Assembly (NCBI RefSeq): GCF_901709675.1 | Contig: NC_051088.1 | Location: 15,862,193-15,926,192 of the forward strand | DNA: 64,000 nt | Reading direction: 5' to 3' | Source: Syngnathus acus | Lineage: Eukaryota; Chordata; Actinopteri; Syngnathiformes; Syngnathidae | Shown: piece by piece, positions 11,564 to 24,730 of the stretch | Numbering within the stretch: the first letter of the stretch is position 1 | How the letters are laid out: every line of letters begins with the position of its first letter | Program-made: the position numbers and the translations under genes | Notes under the pieces: model-generated | Databases searched by the model: none | What the model was told of the DNA's origin: nothing | Seen by the model: only the letters and a program-made list of their open reading frames with translations

Positions 11564-11569
11564 AATAAA
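11564..11569 (+). terminator. Polyadenylation signal, probably of clrn1
   Basis: AATAAA about 520 bases after the clrn1 stop, with no other gene between. Confidence 0.5.
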
Positions 11570-12099
11570 TGGCTGAAAATGAAGCGGTGACGTTCCCTTG
11601 CTCTATTGTTTTTCCACTTTAATTGAGTGGTGGCATATCTGCTGTATATCATTGGTGACCAGTCTGCTGTTTATGTGCCCTAACCCTAACACTGACATCC
11701 ATCCATTTTCTATACCGATTTAATGACAAAACAGAAGTGACAAATTCAGAAAATAGGTACTGCTTGCAAATGTTTGGATTCATTTTCTAAAATTAGATCT
11801 GTGAGACTCAACTGCGATGTCTGTCTGGTAGGGTAGATATCTGCAAAACAGCAAATATTCCTCCGCGTAAAAAGGCGTGCTACGCCTTGGACTAAGAAAA
11901 TAGTCCAGTCGTTTATTCCGAATATTACACTTAATACTTATCAAATGCTATCAACGCAGTTCGACTCCGAGTAGCCAACAATTGCCTGAATTTGCCGGCA
12001 CGTCTGTAGAACGAATTGGTTTATCAAAACAATAAATAAGACTTGGCCACAGGAACAGGAAGCGAGGAGATTCTCTTAGCGCCCGACTAGAAAGAAGCT

Positions 12100-12420
12100 A
12101 CAATTACGTCTTACCGATGCCTGTACTATTTAGCGCCGCTACGCTTAAGGACACGTATCCACTCCCAAATACACGGTAAGAAAAATATAACAGCCAATTG
12201 CTGGGTAGGTTGCGTATTTTTATTTTGTTCAGGGAGAGCGTTTGGGCGGTCTGGCGCAGCTTGAGGCCCTCGAGGTCCCCAGATGAGCTTCCGAGAATGC
12301 CTGATGTAAATCGACTATCGCCTGTTGGAAAATGGCGACGCGGCGCAGGCAGGATCAAGGGCAGCTAGGCCATTAGCTACTGCATGCTAAAGTGCTCAAG
12401 AACAGGACTCCCGTTTTTGT
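12100..12420 (+). promoter_or_regulatory. Probable znf335 promoter and leader-exon region
   Basis: A locally CpG-richer stretch in an AT-rich gap includes AAAATGGCGACG at about 12329-12340, which fits the YY1 motif common just downstream of TATA-less start sites on the sense strand. The first coding exon of znf335 has a splice acceptor (TGCAG) at 14131-14135, so the transcript must begin upstream; this is the best candidate. The exact start and leader exon borders are inferred. Confidence 0.4.
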
Positions 12421-13056
12421 TTTCACTACATGTTTTTGCGACCGAAACGTCGACTTTGCCGAGACCGCTAAATATGTTCGTTTGTCCGGCAACCTTTAAA
12501 CAGACTTGGGCTTTACTGTATAATGTTTGACCAACATTATCTGTAAATGGTGTATGAGGTTAATGCTAACCAAGTCTTAAAGACAAGGAAATCAAGCCAC
12601 GTTTGTTGTTAAACCCCCACCAGGCTTTCTATAATTCATTTGTGACCTTCTTATTGCCTGATTTGTGAAAATATCTCAGAGATTCGGAAATTATTAACAT
12701 TTGCAGTGAAGCTCATGCTCAATATCTATCGCTGTGCTTAAATTACCAGTGAACTACGGTGACAAACATGCAACCCAGTAGTCTTCAAACGTTTACACCA
12801 AGTACCACCGAGAAAGCAAATCCTTGGTTCTCTAAGTACCACCTTCATGATCAACATTCAACTGTAGTAGAGTGGTTGGCCAAAGTCTTCAACCAAACCA
12901 CTCAGGTTTTTATCCTCAAAAATAACTATTTAATATATTATGAATGACTGTAACATTATGCACAGGTTGAAAATGAACACTGCATTAAAATTTAAGATGA
13001 AAACGAATTGCTACTACTACTAATAATGCACATCAAATGCATTGCATGTGAGTCTA

Positions 13057-13529
13057 TGGAAGAGGATTAGAGCCAGTGAAGAAGAAAAAAAGTGGGTCAC
13101 AGGATTCTGACTTTTTTCCCCTCAGAATTCCCACTTTAAAGTGAGAATTCCCACTTTAGTCAGAATTCCGAGTATCAAGTCAGAATTCCCACTTTAAAGT
13201 CAGAATTCTGAGAATCAAGTCAGAATTCTGACTTTAAATTCGGAAAGTGGGAATTGTCACTTTAAAGTCAGACTTTATTCTCAGAATTTGACTTTTAAGT
13301 GAGAATTCTGACTTTAAAGTGGTTTAAAGTCAGAATTCTGAGAATAAAGTCAGAATTCCCCCGTTTAAGTCAGAATTGAAAGTCAGAAAGTGGGAATTCT
13401 CACTTTAAAGTCAGAATTCTGACTTCAAATGTGGAATTCTCACTTTAAAGTCAGAATTCTGAGGGAAAAAAAAGTCAGAATCCTGTGACCCACTTTTTCA
13501 TTTCTTCACTGGCCCTAATCCTCTTCCGT
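13057..13529. mobile_element. Fold-back element with long inverted arms
   Basis: The ends are inverted copies of about 75 bases: GGAAGAGGATTAG, then CCAGTGAAGAA, GTGGGTCACAGGATTCTG and ACTTTTTTCCC on the left; the reverse complement closes the right side at 13527. The interior is a short-period run of GTCAGAATTCTGA, CACTTTAAAG and GGGAATTC units, themselves palindromic, so the whole about 470 bases could fold into one hairpin. The flanking TA on both sides may be the target duplication. No ORF. It is a non-autonomous DNA transposon of a class I cannot assign. Confidence 0.75.
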
Positions 13530-14135
13530 ATAAGTCATACAAATTTTGTTAAAATAATTTGTTTACAAATTAAATAGCAAATATTACATACATACAAAGC
13601 TCATTCATCTAAACTGGACTTATACATACTGTACTGGATTTCTTAAAGTGATGTTTGAAGGCTAAGGCAGCTTTAACCAATCTCATCACACTGAGTGAAT
13701 TTTAGGATAACTGACTCCTGACTGATTTGCTCCTGAGGAAGTCATTAGCCTCATACTCGAATATGTTTCCCAACTGTGCACTATGAATGCTTATAAGATG
13801 TTACCAATAAAAGCATGATAACATACACTTTGGGTGTTATTAGTTTATTATTACTTGGTGTAGTTAGTTTGATGATCACATCACATTTATGAGCATTTTA
13901 TTTCATATACCGTTAATCCTAAATGGCTTCAGATTGAATGTTTCTAATATTTTCACTCATTCAAACTAAGGTAAGGCAAAATAGTGTCACCTTTCAAAAA
14001 ATATACTAATAATTTCGACTTTTTGAAGGTGAAACTTTCCCATTAAGGAATTGTTTATCATAATCAAATTACAGTAACATAGTTGCATAAAATGCTCCTA
14101 TATTTCATAAGTAAGAGTATTATTTGTCTGTGCAG
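13530..14135. other. AT-rich gap before znf335
   Basis: No gene, RNA or named repeat seen. It is probably intronic for znf335 if transcription begins near 12.3 kb. Confidence 0.4.
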
Positions 14136-14167
14136 ACACTGATCTCATACGTCCTTGTACAGTAGTG

Positions 14168-17100
14168 ATGGAGTCTGAGGAGAATGAGGTGGAAAGCAGT
14201 AGTGATGCAGGCCCCGCTGGCATGGAGGAGCCGTCGGAAAGCGGGATGGGCATGGAGTCGTCGGAGGCCATGTCGGCTGACAGCAGCGACGCTGCTTCCT
14301 CTCACGCTCAACCACCCGAGTCGGACTGTCATGTGGGACAGAGCTCCGAGGGACTTGTGGTAAGATATTGCAAGTAATGTTTAATGCGTTCGGAAAAGGT
14401 TGATGTGCTGCATGTCCAATGACTAGTAGTGAAAGCCAAAAAGAAATAATCAAAAGTGATAAACGAACGGGGAAGTGGGGTCACTACACAAAAACCTAAC
14501 TTAACTTAGGGTACAACAAAATAGACGTTAAAGTACGCTGTTTAAAAACAAGAATCCTTTTGCTTAAAAAAACCCCAAACACGTCTCCTATGAATGTTGA
14601 GCTTGCCAAGCGATGACATCACCTCAATCCTTCAAGGTCTTCATCCCGGAGACAAGCTCCAGCACGGACGTCCGAGTGTCCTCCGTTCACCTCCCAGACT
14701 CTTCTTCGGTTGCCCAGTCCACCAGCGTTTCCAGTGTGTCCACCGTGACTCAGTCGGTGCTGGTGTCCGAGTCGGCCCAAGTGCTTGTTCATTCCAGCGC
14801 CGCCGCGTCTGAAGGAGCCATGATGGTGTCCGACTCCACTGCCTCTACCTCATCTGACCTGGGCTCAGCCATTGACAAGATCATCGAGTCCACCATTGGC
14901 CCTGACATCTTGAATGGTATCTCCCCGTTCCTATCTTGCCGCAGAACAGACAACATAAATTGTTTTGTTTGGATTGCTGGCAAAAGCAAATATGTTTTAT
15001 TTTCACTCCTCTTTCCAAAAGGGTGCATAGCCGTAACCAGTGCAGAAGACAGAGATGCAGAACCAACGCAATATCTCATACTACAAGGTCCTGAAAATGT
15101 TATGTGTGAATAATTTGGCACAGCAGTTAGTCTATCTGGTGTTCACATCTGTGTCTCCGTTAGGTGCTCCGATGGTAGCCCACATGTCTTCCTCGGTCTT
15201 GTCTGGTCGAATAGCCACCGAGGCACTCTCCGAGGGTCCCACGTCCACCTGTCTGGACCAGGGAGACATGCAGAGGAGCCCGGAGCCCGACCAGCCCGAC
15301 GACCAGCCGGGACACTCTGGCTACCCAGAAGACAGCAGCAGTCATCCTGATCAGCCCCAACACTCTCACCCATCCCAGTACCTGGACTGCGGTGCAGATG
15401 GCCCAGACCAAACAGGGGAGTCCTCCCCTTCCTACGCAGAGTGTTCTGAAGAACCCGACCAGACGCGCTCCCAGTCGGGCTTCCCCGACTACAGTGGCGA
15501 CAACAGTGACCAAGACCTGCCCGGATACGTTGAATGCAGCAGGGCGGATTCAAACCCCACCAGCCGGGGCAACTACGTGGTGGAGTGCAGTGCCCGCTAT
15601 TTGTGCGCTGTGGACGACGGAGAGCGGCCGCATCACTCGCGCGCCTACATCGACAGCAGCGCGGATCACAGGACGCAGATGAGCCGGCAGTACACCGCCG
15701 CTGCCGATTCTGAGCAACCCGAGTGTTCCCGTTACCGGGCACGTGATGATGACGACGACGAGCGGACTCAAGATCCCGATCAGCCACAGCAGCAACCCCA
15801 GCATTCCTGTTATACGGAGAACAGCAATGGCCCCGACGCCTCCCTCTATACTGAGGACAGCTCCTCGTCAGACCACCCTGTGGCAGACACGGCAGATTCA
15901 GGGGGGGTCCCAGAGGTGGCGGAGTGCAGCCAGAGCCAGCTGAGTCTCTACATCAGCAGCAGCGGCACCTACACGGCCAACTACAAGCCAGATGTTGCGC
16001 CGCAGTGCTCAGCCAGCCGGGACGACCCTCGGCAGGTGGAAGCCGCCCTGGGCCAGCGAGCGAACGCGACGGCCGTGGCCGAAGGCTCCGGAGACCGGCC
16101 GCCCAACCTGGCTGAGCTGGAGGAGATGATGGAAGTTGTGATTGTACAGCAGTACAAGTGCAAAATGTGTCCGTACAAGAGCGTCTCCAAAGACACGCTG
16201 ATTAACCACATGCGGGAAAAACACTTCAAACCTTCAGGTAGGTCAACATGGTTAAAAAGATGTTACGTGAGGGCCAATGTCAGCCAAAGGCGTGGTGAAC
16301 GTAAAAAACTGATATTTAGGTGTGGTGTATGTTATAATCCTCGTAAAAAGTTTGAATTGATGACCCCTGTTGTGTGTTAAGGGGGTTTGCAAACAAAGCG
16401 CAAACGTGGCCGGCCTCCCAAAAGCGCCACGGCGGCTTCTCAGCAGACAGACCAAGGGAAGAAGGAAGAGGTGGCGGCGGAGAGGAGAGCAATGCAGGCG
16501 AAGGTATCCGCATCTCATCAAGCTCAAGAGGATGACGACCAGGAAGACCAGATTCCAGACGCTGGTGCGATTGATGATTCTGAAGGTCAGTGTTTCCAGT
16601 TGATCAGGGAATTTCACTTTGGGTGGGTGAAGCTCAGTACATCCTGGGCTGTGTCAAAAAGTAGAGACGGCTTGCTAAAATATTTTTTTTAAATGAAAAA
16701 TCAAATGTTTTGCAATGCTTTTTGGAGTGTGACTGTTATGTCTACCTGTATTTTCTTACTCTCTTGATCTTCCTGATAATTGTGGTCATAAAAAAGGCAC
16801 TTATCTCTAATCTCATCTCTGCTAATTTGTTCCTCAGAGGACAGCAACTATAACCCAGCTGAAGAGGACTGCCACGGAAGACTACCTGCCATTTTGAAAA
16901 AACACACTCCTCCGATCTCTTCCTCCTCTCAAGGTCGTCCTCAGCGTAAAGTTGGCCGTCCAAGGAAATACAACATCCTGGAAGAAGATGATGACAGCCA
17001 AGGTGGGTGGTCCCTTTCCCAAAGGTCATTACAGCACTGGTATGAGTAACTTTCCTCAAAGTTGCTACGGCAAAAACAGAGCAAGTCAAGTCAAGCCCCA

Positions 17101-20100
17101 GTGCCCACGCAATTACAAGCAAACTAGTCATTACTTTGGTTTAAGCCAGTCATTTGTCAAGTCTTTCATTAGCTTGAGCCAAGATTGACTATTGTTTCAA
17201 TCTAGCCTTGCTGCTGAAGCCCCACTCTCTGCCTAGTGTGACCCACCTGTGTATTTGTCCCTCCCTACAGAGGCAGAGAGTTTAGCGAAAAAACCAAGAG
17301 TGAATTCCGACGCCAACGCGCCAGACCAGGCGAGCTCCTCAGGCTTGGACAACGACGGCGGCGCTCTGGCGGCCGACAGGGACGAAGAGGTGGAGGTGGT
17401 GGTGAGCCAGTCGGACTCTGAGAACAAAGACCCCTCGTCCAACTCTCAGCAGGAAGAGTTCTTTCAGAGGAAACGAGGACGCCCCTCAAAGTGCTTTCTC
17501 CGCAAGAAATACAAGAAGCATTTGAGTCGCAAGTAAATGCCTTTCTTTATTTTTAGCTGCACATGTCATCTTTCGAGGTTCAAGGGTTCTTCTCGTTTTC
17601 TCCGTAAGGTTAAAGAATGGACAGAAGGTCAAACAATGGACAAGAGACCTTAGTGCTAGGGCGGACATACTAAATTTGATATGCCTAGTAATGCCAAGTT
17701 TCCTCTTTCAGTCGGTACTACAAATCCCTCAAGCCGCTCCTGAGACCTCACAGCTGCTGGATCTGCGGCTCGCGCTTCCTTACGCAGGAAGATCTGCGCT
17801 TCCACGTGGACTCCCACGAGGGCAACGAGCCAGAGCGCTTTAAATGCCTCCAGTGCAACTACCGCTGCAAGCGCTGGTCCTCGCTCAAGGTCCAAAGGCG
17901 CTCAATCACACGCGTGCCCTTCAGCTTGCGTACGTGAGTGTAATGTCGGGTACGCGTGTATGTGTTTTGCAGGAACACATGTTCAACCACGAGGGTTCGA
18001 AGCCGTTCAAGTGTGAGAAGTGCGAGTACTCCAGTGTTTACCGGAAAGATGTCATTCGTCACGCCGCGGTTCACGACAAAGAGAAGTAAGTCTCACTGGC
18101 CAGTGTACACCAGAGGTTGGCAAAGTAGCCGGGTAGTTACGTTCTCAAGAATTCTGTAGTAATTGTTGCATTCATTTTGTTATTTTTCCTTTTTTATTTC
18201 TTATTGTTCTTTTTTTATTTTTCCAATTTTCCCTCTAAAACTGGTTAGTAATTAAAATTTGGCAGCCCAATGCAGGAAATAATCAGATTTAGTTTATTCA
18301 ATGAGTGGTTCATTAATCATTTCTCAAAATTGGGAATGACTTAATAATTTTGTAATAAACATTTGACTTTCATTTTTGCCATGAGCTGTCTGTTTAAAAA
18401 AATCCAATGGAGTCTTTGCCTAACCCTGGTTTTGACTATACTACATGAATATATGGTTTGACAGTTTCTAACTGTATTTATTTTTACACCCACCAGGAAA
18501 AAAAAGACAGATGTGGTAAGTTTTGGCAATTCAATTTAAAAAGTTGTGTCTTCACTGTCTGTCCACACATTGTGTGAAATTATCTAACTAAGTCCACTAT
18601 TCCCAAAAATGTGTTTTGCCTTTTAGGCGGTGGTGACGGTAACAGAGTTCCCGTGTCCAATGTGTCACAAAGTTTACCCCATGCAGAAGAGGCTGACTCA
18701 GCACATGAAGACCCACAGCGCAGAGAAGCCTCACATGTGTGATAAGGTCCGCCGAGCCCAAATGTCATCATGGCATATTAGCACGCCAATGGGGAAAAGT
18801 ATTCTAGTGCCCTTTAAGGGACTCCTCAGCTTTTTATTGTCCTGTCTTAAAAATGTGATCTGTTTCTTTTTGTGATCTTTCAGTGTGGCAAATCCTTCAA
18901 GAAGCGTTACACATTCAAAATGCACCTCCTGACGCACCTTCAGAGCGTGGGCAACAGCACGTCAGTACCATGCACTCTTTTTGTATTCCTAGTGTGATCA
19001 AAAGTATAACTCCTTATTTTCAAATATTTCAACCAGTCTAGGTCCTAGACATTTATCAATTTCGAACTGTATTTGACATATTCACTGCCATTCAAAAGTT
19101 TAAATGTCATTTGTTTTTCCCCTTCTCAAAAACATCTTTTTTTTTCATACTTCTTTTTATTTCCAAGCACATTAACGCCTCCTAGATATGTTTTGCTCAG
19201 TGTGTCAGGACTAACCGTGTGTGTTGCGTTTTCATCAGTTTCAAGTGTGAATTCTGTGACTACACTTGCGCCAACAAGAAGCTGCTGCTGAACCACCAGC
19301 TCTCCCACACCAGTGATCGACCCTACAAGTGCGAGCACTGTAAATACACTACCTCCAAAGAGGACTTCCTCGTGTCCCACCTGGCTATTAAACATACAGG
19401 TCAGTTTGATTAGATGTAAACAGACCATTGGTTTTTGAGCACTTGGACCGGCAGGGTTATTCATTTCGGCTGCTCTGTAAATATGTTTTTGTGTAGGAGA
19501 CAAGCCCTTTGCCTGCACTATGTGTCACTTTGGGACCAAACATCGCAAAAATCTGCGGCTCCACGTGCAGTGTCGCCATCCGGAAGCTTTCGAGGAGTGG
19601 TCTATCGCTCACCCGGCAACTGAGACCAAGCCACGTCGCAAGCCTTTTTATGCCCTGCAGCACGTAGAGGAGCAAAAAGAGCAAGACGAGGGCGGAGCTC
19701 AAGTTGTGCCAAACGGCATTGTGAGTCTACATGGCCGCTTTGAATTAGATTTTCAGTCATAAGGGAAAGAGGCAACCATGCTCTTCTGTTTTTACATCTG
19801 TCAGGTTTCAGTGGACCCTGCAGCTCTTGAAGCTATTCAGGGGATGGGAAATGCGTCGGTATCCCAGGATGCACTGGGAAACACCACCATCATCTATGAA
19901 CATGGTTAGACACATTGGCATTTCACAATATTGAACTTCTTCTTTTACTTGTTTTTCCTGAAACACCTATAATCTCATTTCCCGTGTTACCTCTTGAATT
20001 CCATGCTTCACTGAGGATAAGTCACTCCGCCCCATTAAGAAATGCGTGTTAGGTTCTTTTATAAAAAAAAAAAACATTTAAAAATATTGAAAAGAAATCT

Positions 20101-23100
20101 GTCGAACACCAACTATGGGGTTGTCCACTGTATAGAATTTGAATTTGACCTGCAACAAAACAGGAGGGTTAAATCTACTTAGCATGGGACAAACTGAGTA
20201 ACTTCATGTGGTTCACCATACTTGAAGAAAAAAAACTGAAAGGAGTGTTTGCGTCTTCCCCAGCTGAATCTGGTGAGCTCTCTGCCCAGAATGCCCTGAG
20301 CCTGCTGCTAAATATGAGCAACGCCCGGGAACTGGTCGGAGACGCCTTACAAGTTGGTGACACTGCTCAAATAGCAACGTTACTTGTGACCTTAATAATC
20401 CTTCAACCATCATGACATTGATTGTGCTCCCCAGGTGACGGTGCTCAAGGCCGATGGCAGCACAGATGTCAAAGCTCTCGAGAAAGAAACGTGGAGCGCT
20501 ATTTCGGCGGCATCGGGTCAGGCCCACAAGGTCGTCACAGTCCACGTGTCTGAGAACGGTGACACCGTTTTGCAGGAGGCCTATGAGGCAGAGACGGAAG
20601 AAATTGCTCAGATCGCCATGGAAACCTACACGGATGAAGGGGAGTTCAATGTGGTGGAGCAGGTGACCGAAGAAGTCCAAAGCTCCGAGTGCAGGTGAAG
20701 GAATGATTTCAAATGACTTTCTGTGTCTTTTCGGGCATGGCTTTGTAAAATTTTTTTCTGTGGAAAAAAAGGTAGAAGAAAACCCCGAATGGTCTCTAAA
20801 AAAATATTCTTTCTCTACCTTTTTTTTTATTTTTTTATCCTTGACTCATTTCCAAGACTCTTACATTGTCTAACAAGTGCAAAAACTTTACAGCTACAAA
20901 ATGTGGGTACAACAGTAACACTGACTACATGTTAACAGACGCGAGCTTGCTAGCAAAGTTACCTTCAAATTTGCAACGGCACCCTAGTTTGAAAGTCTTG
21001 ACATCAATATTGACACACTGGAGCCCTGTGAAGGAAGGCTGAAAATCTCTGAAATGCTCAAATGACTTTTTCACCTAAAAATAGTTAACAACCAGGGACG
21101 TATTGGTCCCCAAAATTCGGCCCTGAAATTTGAGATGAAGTGTGTACAAAAGCCGAACATTATTTATTTCTTCTTCCACGTGCTTAAGTTCTGAACTCTA
21201 ACCAATGAGCGGTGACAGTAAATTTAGGTTACATCTTTTTTGTGACATGCAAAATACATTTTCTTATACATTTTTTTTTCCCAGTAATGAGAACACCGAT
21301 CAGGTTCAGGAATCCGAGGAACAGAGCCTGAAGAGTGACAAGTTCTACCTAGCTTCTGGTTTGCCTGAGGGTGTTTTGCAGGTGGAGGTAATATTATTAT
21401 TATTTATTTATTTATTTATTTATTTTCAAAAAGACAGGTTCACATTGAAAAGGTCTCGCGTTTTCTTTCACTTTCAGCTCAGCAGCGAAGCGCCCTCATC
21501 TCCTTCCGCGACGAGCTCACCCTGTGTCAGCGGCAAGAGGTTCTCCTGTCGCATATGCACGGAGTCTTTCCACTGCCGCTCGGACATGGAAAATCACAAG
21601 CGGGCGCACGTGGATACCAACACCTTCAGGTGCCACGACTGTGACTTCACCTCAAGCTCCTGGCCCGAGGTTAAGGTAGGTACAGAAGGCTGCATGGTTA
21701 TCAGCAACAGATGTTGTATGGCATGGCAGCTACACTTGGGTGGGTCTGAAATTGGATCACTTGCAAGTCAAGCTGCTGAGGGCTTGAAACTTTCTTGCAA
21801 AGTTCCAAAGAGTTTCTCGTAAACTGCCATGAGAAGTTAAGCTGTGGAAGTTTGGAGTTGACATCAGATAAGGTTCCTTCTACAGTTTGGGTAACTGCAA
21901 AATGTTTTTTTCAGGCTCACATGGAGCTGCACTCGTACTTGCGACCTCACAAGTGCCTCAACTGCAGCTTTGCCTCCAAGAACAGGAAGGACCTGCGCAG
22001 ACACCTGCTGACACACACCAACGAAAAACCATTTTCTTGCACACTTTGTGGACAGAGGTAGGAACAAAACTTTTTAGTTTTTCTATGAATGAAATGAATG
22101 ATTTCAATTTAGACCGTTTCTACCTTGCCATTGACTGGCGACCAACCCAAGTAGTGTATCTTGCTTCTGGTCCATCGTCATCTCGGGTGTATCTAAAACC
22201 GCAGATCTAAAAATGTGACTTGCAAATAAGCTTGAATGAATCGATTAAAGTCAAATAATCGTCCAGCCGCAATGTATTTTTGTGGTCTGACGAGCACATG
22301 CTTTTCCAGTTTCAATCGCAATGGCCACCTCAAGTTCCACAAGGAGCGTGTCCACAACCAGAAACAGACCACCACGCGCAAAAGCCGGGGTGCCGCGTCC
22401 CAGCAGACCATCGTAGTCAATGGCGACGAGGAGGCGCTGGCCACGCTGCAGTGTAAAACACCACGCTTGATGCATAAACACAAAACTATTTGCATACATC
22501 ACATTCAAAGCTCACTTTTGGGTTACATGTACCTTGTGTATTACAGCCTTGCATGCCCACCAGGCAGTCATCAGCACAGATCAGCTGCAGGCTCTGGGTC
22601 AAGAGCACATCATCGTGGCCCAAGATCAGTCCCTAACTGACCAGGTAGTGCAACCCTCGCGTTCACGCTAAGCTACACGTATGATAACATCTTTGTTTGC
22701 CTCCATCAGGAGGAGACCACATACATCCAGCAGATCACAACCATTGACGGACAGACGGTCCAGCACCTCATGACTGGAGACAATCAGGTCACCGAGGTGA
22801 GGAGTTGGAGATCAACATTTTGCTTGACTTGGATGACTACCAAGCTACCATACTCAGAACCAACTTGCACTCACCGTCTTTAGGTGCAGTACATCATCTC
22901 CCAGGATGGCGTGCAGCACTTAATCCCGCAGGAGTACGTCGTGCTAGCAGAAGGCAATCACATCCAGGTGAGCGCATGTCACGCTTGACCCGAGGGCTGT
23001 GCCTGATGCTCGCAAGACTCATCTGCTGCGAATGTCCCTCAGATACCAGATGGACAGATCATCCAGTACGAGCATGAAGAAGGCTTTCTACAGGAGCAAC

Positions 23101-24295
23101 AGGTGATGCCATAAAATGGGCTCGGCTATGTTTACATTTCCAAGCAGTCACTCTTGACTCTCTTTGGAATGGATTATCATGCAATAGGATGCCTCTGGGC
23201 TCAGGGGACCAGTGTTCCAATCCCAATCTTGAATGTCCGGGTGGGTCATGCTTAACATACCCAGCCACTAGGCACACTTCCATGACATCAGGGTTGTGAA
23301 AACTGTGCCAAACATATCATCGCGGCAATTTTTATTTTATTTATTTATTAAATATTTAAACAATATTCTTGAGGTTTTTCACTAAAACAGCAATTTTTCC
23401 TTCCACTTCTTTCTTTTTAGATGGCGGTCAGCAGCGACAATCCAATCCAGTACCTGCCCGCTGCTGCCTCAGAACAGCAGGCTCTAGAGACCGCCGCCCA
23501 CTCTGCTGTCACAGGTCTGTACTCTGATTAGACGGATTTATTGATTTATTCTAAGCTGTGCAGCGTGAGTCACAACATGGTGACTGCTAATGTTAAATTC
23601 AAACACACAAAAAAGTGACAAGCATATGACATTCCTGTCCAACATTACAAATGCATGCAAAGATTAACATCAACGGCTTTTTTCATACAAAGATGCTCCA
23701 GCGGCTAACTATAAATTATGAATAAATAATAAGTAAACTGATGAAAACGAATGGTGCTTTACAAGCTACAGTTGAAATGACACAGGGTAAAAAAAAAAAC
23801 ATTCAAATCAAAATTATGACATTCATTTTCTTCACTTGGAGTGCAGAAACTCCTCAACTGCCTCTTTTAGAAACTTCAAGTAATACATAAAATTGCTCCA
23901 TCGTCAACATTTTTGTTTTATTTCATGTGATGTGATCCAGTAGATCTTTAATTTGTAAAACTTTAATCTCAAATGAAATCAATTTGACCCCAATTTTATG
24001 TTTCAAAAAAGGGAATTGAAAAGTTAAGTTTTCATGGGTTTCCCCTCGATTTCACAAAACAGATGGCTTGCCGTTTTGACTTCTTGACCTTCATCGGTGA
24101 TTCCCAAACTTTAACCACCTAAAAAAGGACTTTACTCTCCAAGTACAGTGACATGAGCAAATCCGAACTCCATTTGTCTGTTGCAGCAGTAGCCGACGCG
24201 GCAGTGATAGCGGAGGCGCAGGTTCAGGAGGTTTACACGACGGAAGCTACGCCTGAGCAGATGGCGCAACTTCAGCAGGAGCAGGAGCAGCAGCC

Positions 24296-24339
<44 letters not shown>

Positions 24340-24377
24340 GCGTCCACTATGACATTATCGCTTTCACTGTAGAGTAG
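14168..24377 (+). CDS. znf335: Zinc finger protein 335 (NIF-1), C2H2 transcription regulator
   Basis: Nuclear C2H2 regulator that in mammals works with H3K4 methyltransferase complexes and controls neural progenitors. 27 coding exons: 14168-14359, 14637-14916, 15022-15087, 15164-16237, 16382-16585, 16838-17002, 17271-17532, 17712-17889, 17973-18085, 18497-18515, 18627-18746, 18884-18960, 19239-19399, 19497-19720, 19805-19904, 20264-20352, 20435-20694, 21285-21387, 21478-21675, 21915-22057, 22310-22452, 22547-22644, 22710-22796, 22884-22967, 23043-23102, 23421-23514, 24187-24377; about 1594 residues (human about 1342). Seen: N-terminal NEVESSSDA and [14 protein letters not shown]; first finger CKMC in exon 4; AT-hook-like RGRPPK, GRPRK and RGRPSK; a central finger block with [14 protein letters not shown] and [12 protein letters not shown]; a C-terminal block with NRNGHLKFH; then the QTVQHL and [13 protein letters not shown] tail. 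Exon 10 is only 19 bases. The extra length is mostly in exon 4. Donor choice at 20352 and 22452 follows reading frame. Confidence 0.95.
24297..24338 (+). repeat. CAG repeat coding 14 glutamines in znf335 last exon
   Basis: 14 uninterrupted CAG codons, preceded by CAGCAGCCG and other Gln/Glu codons, 10 codons before the end of the protein. Pure CAG suggests recent expansion and likely length polymorphism. Confidence 0.95.
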
Positions 24378-24724
24378 ATCTGCCGTGCCACCTATCTGTT
24401 TGTTCATGCAGTTTGTCTGCATTTTTTGAGCGCCGCATTGTTGCCCTAAGGATTTGGAAGGTATACAGGGCAGTTTATGAATGTCTTTTTGGGAGAGAAA
24501 AGTGTCTTGTCTATTTAAGTTTATTCATTTTTAGAATGCCAAAAAGATGTTAATAGAAAATGTTGTACATAGCTTTGACTTTTGTTTTTGTTTTTTTTCT
24601 TCTGGTGAATCTCAAGTTTTAAATAAGATACATGCTAACACCAAAAAAAAAAAAAAAAAAATCTTAGTTTATATATGTAACATCTATTTGAGAAACAGTT
24701 CTGGGGGGAAAAAAATAAGACCAA

Positions 24725-24730
24725 AATAAA
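24725..24730 (+). terminator. Polyadenylation signal of znf335
   Basis: AATAAA about 350 bases after the stop codon in an A/T-rich 3' end. Confidence 0.5.

Noticed and set aside
15143-15787. 214-codon open frame on the minus strand
   Set aside because: It is the antisense shadow of the GC-rich znf335 exon 4.
23160-23290. A possible tRNA gene or SINE in znf335 intron 25
   Set aside because: GTGTTCCAATCCC resembles a B box, but I could not find a matching A box or a foldable cloverleaf.
24132-24422. Leucine-run protein on the minus strand
   Set aside because: It is the reverse complement of the CAG repeat in the znf335 last exon.
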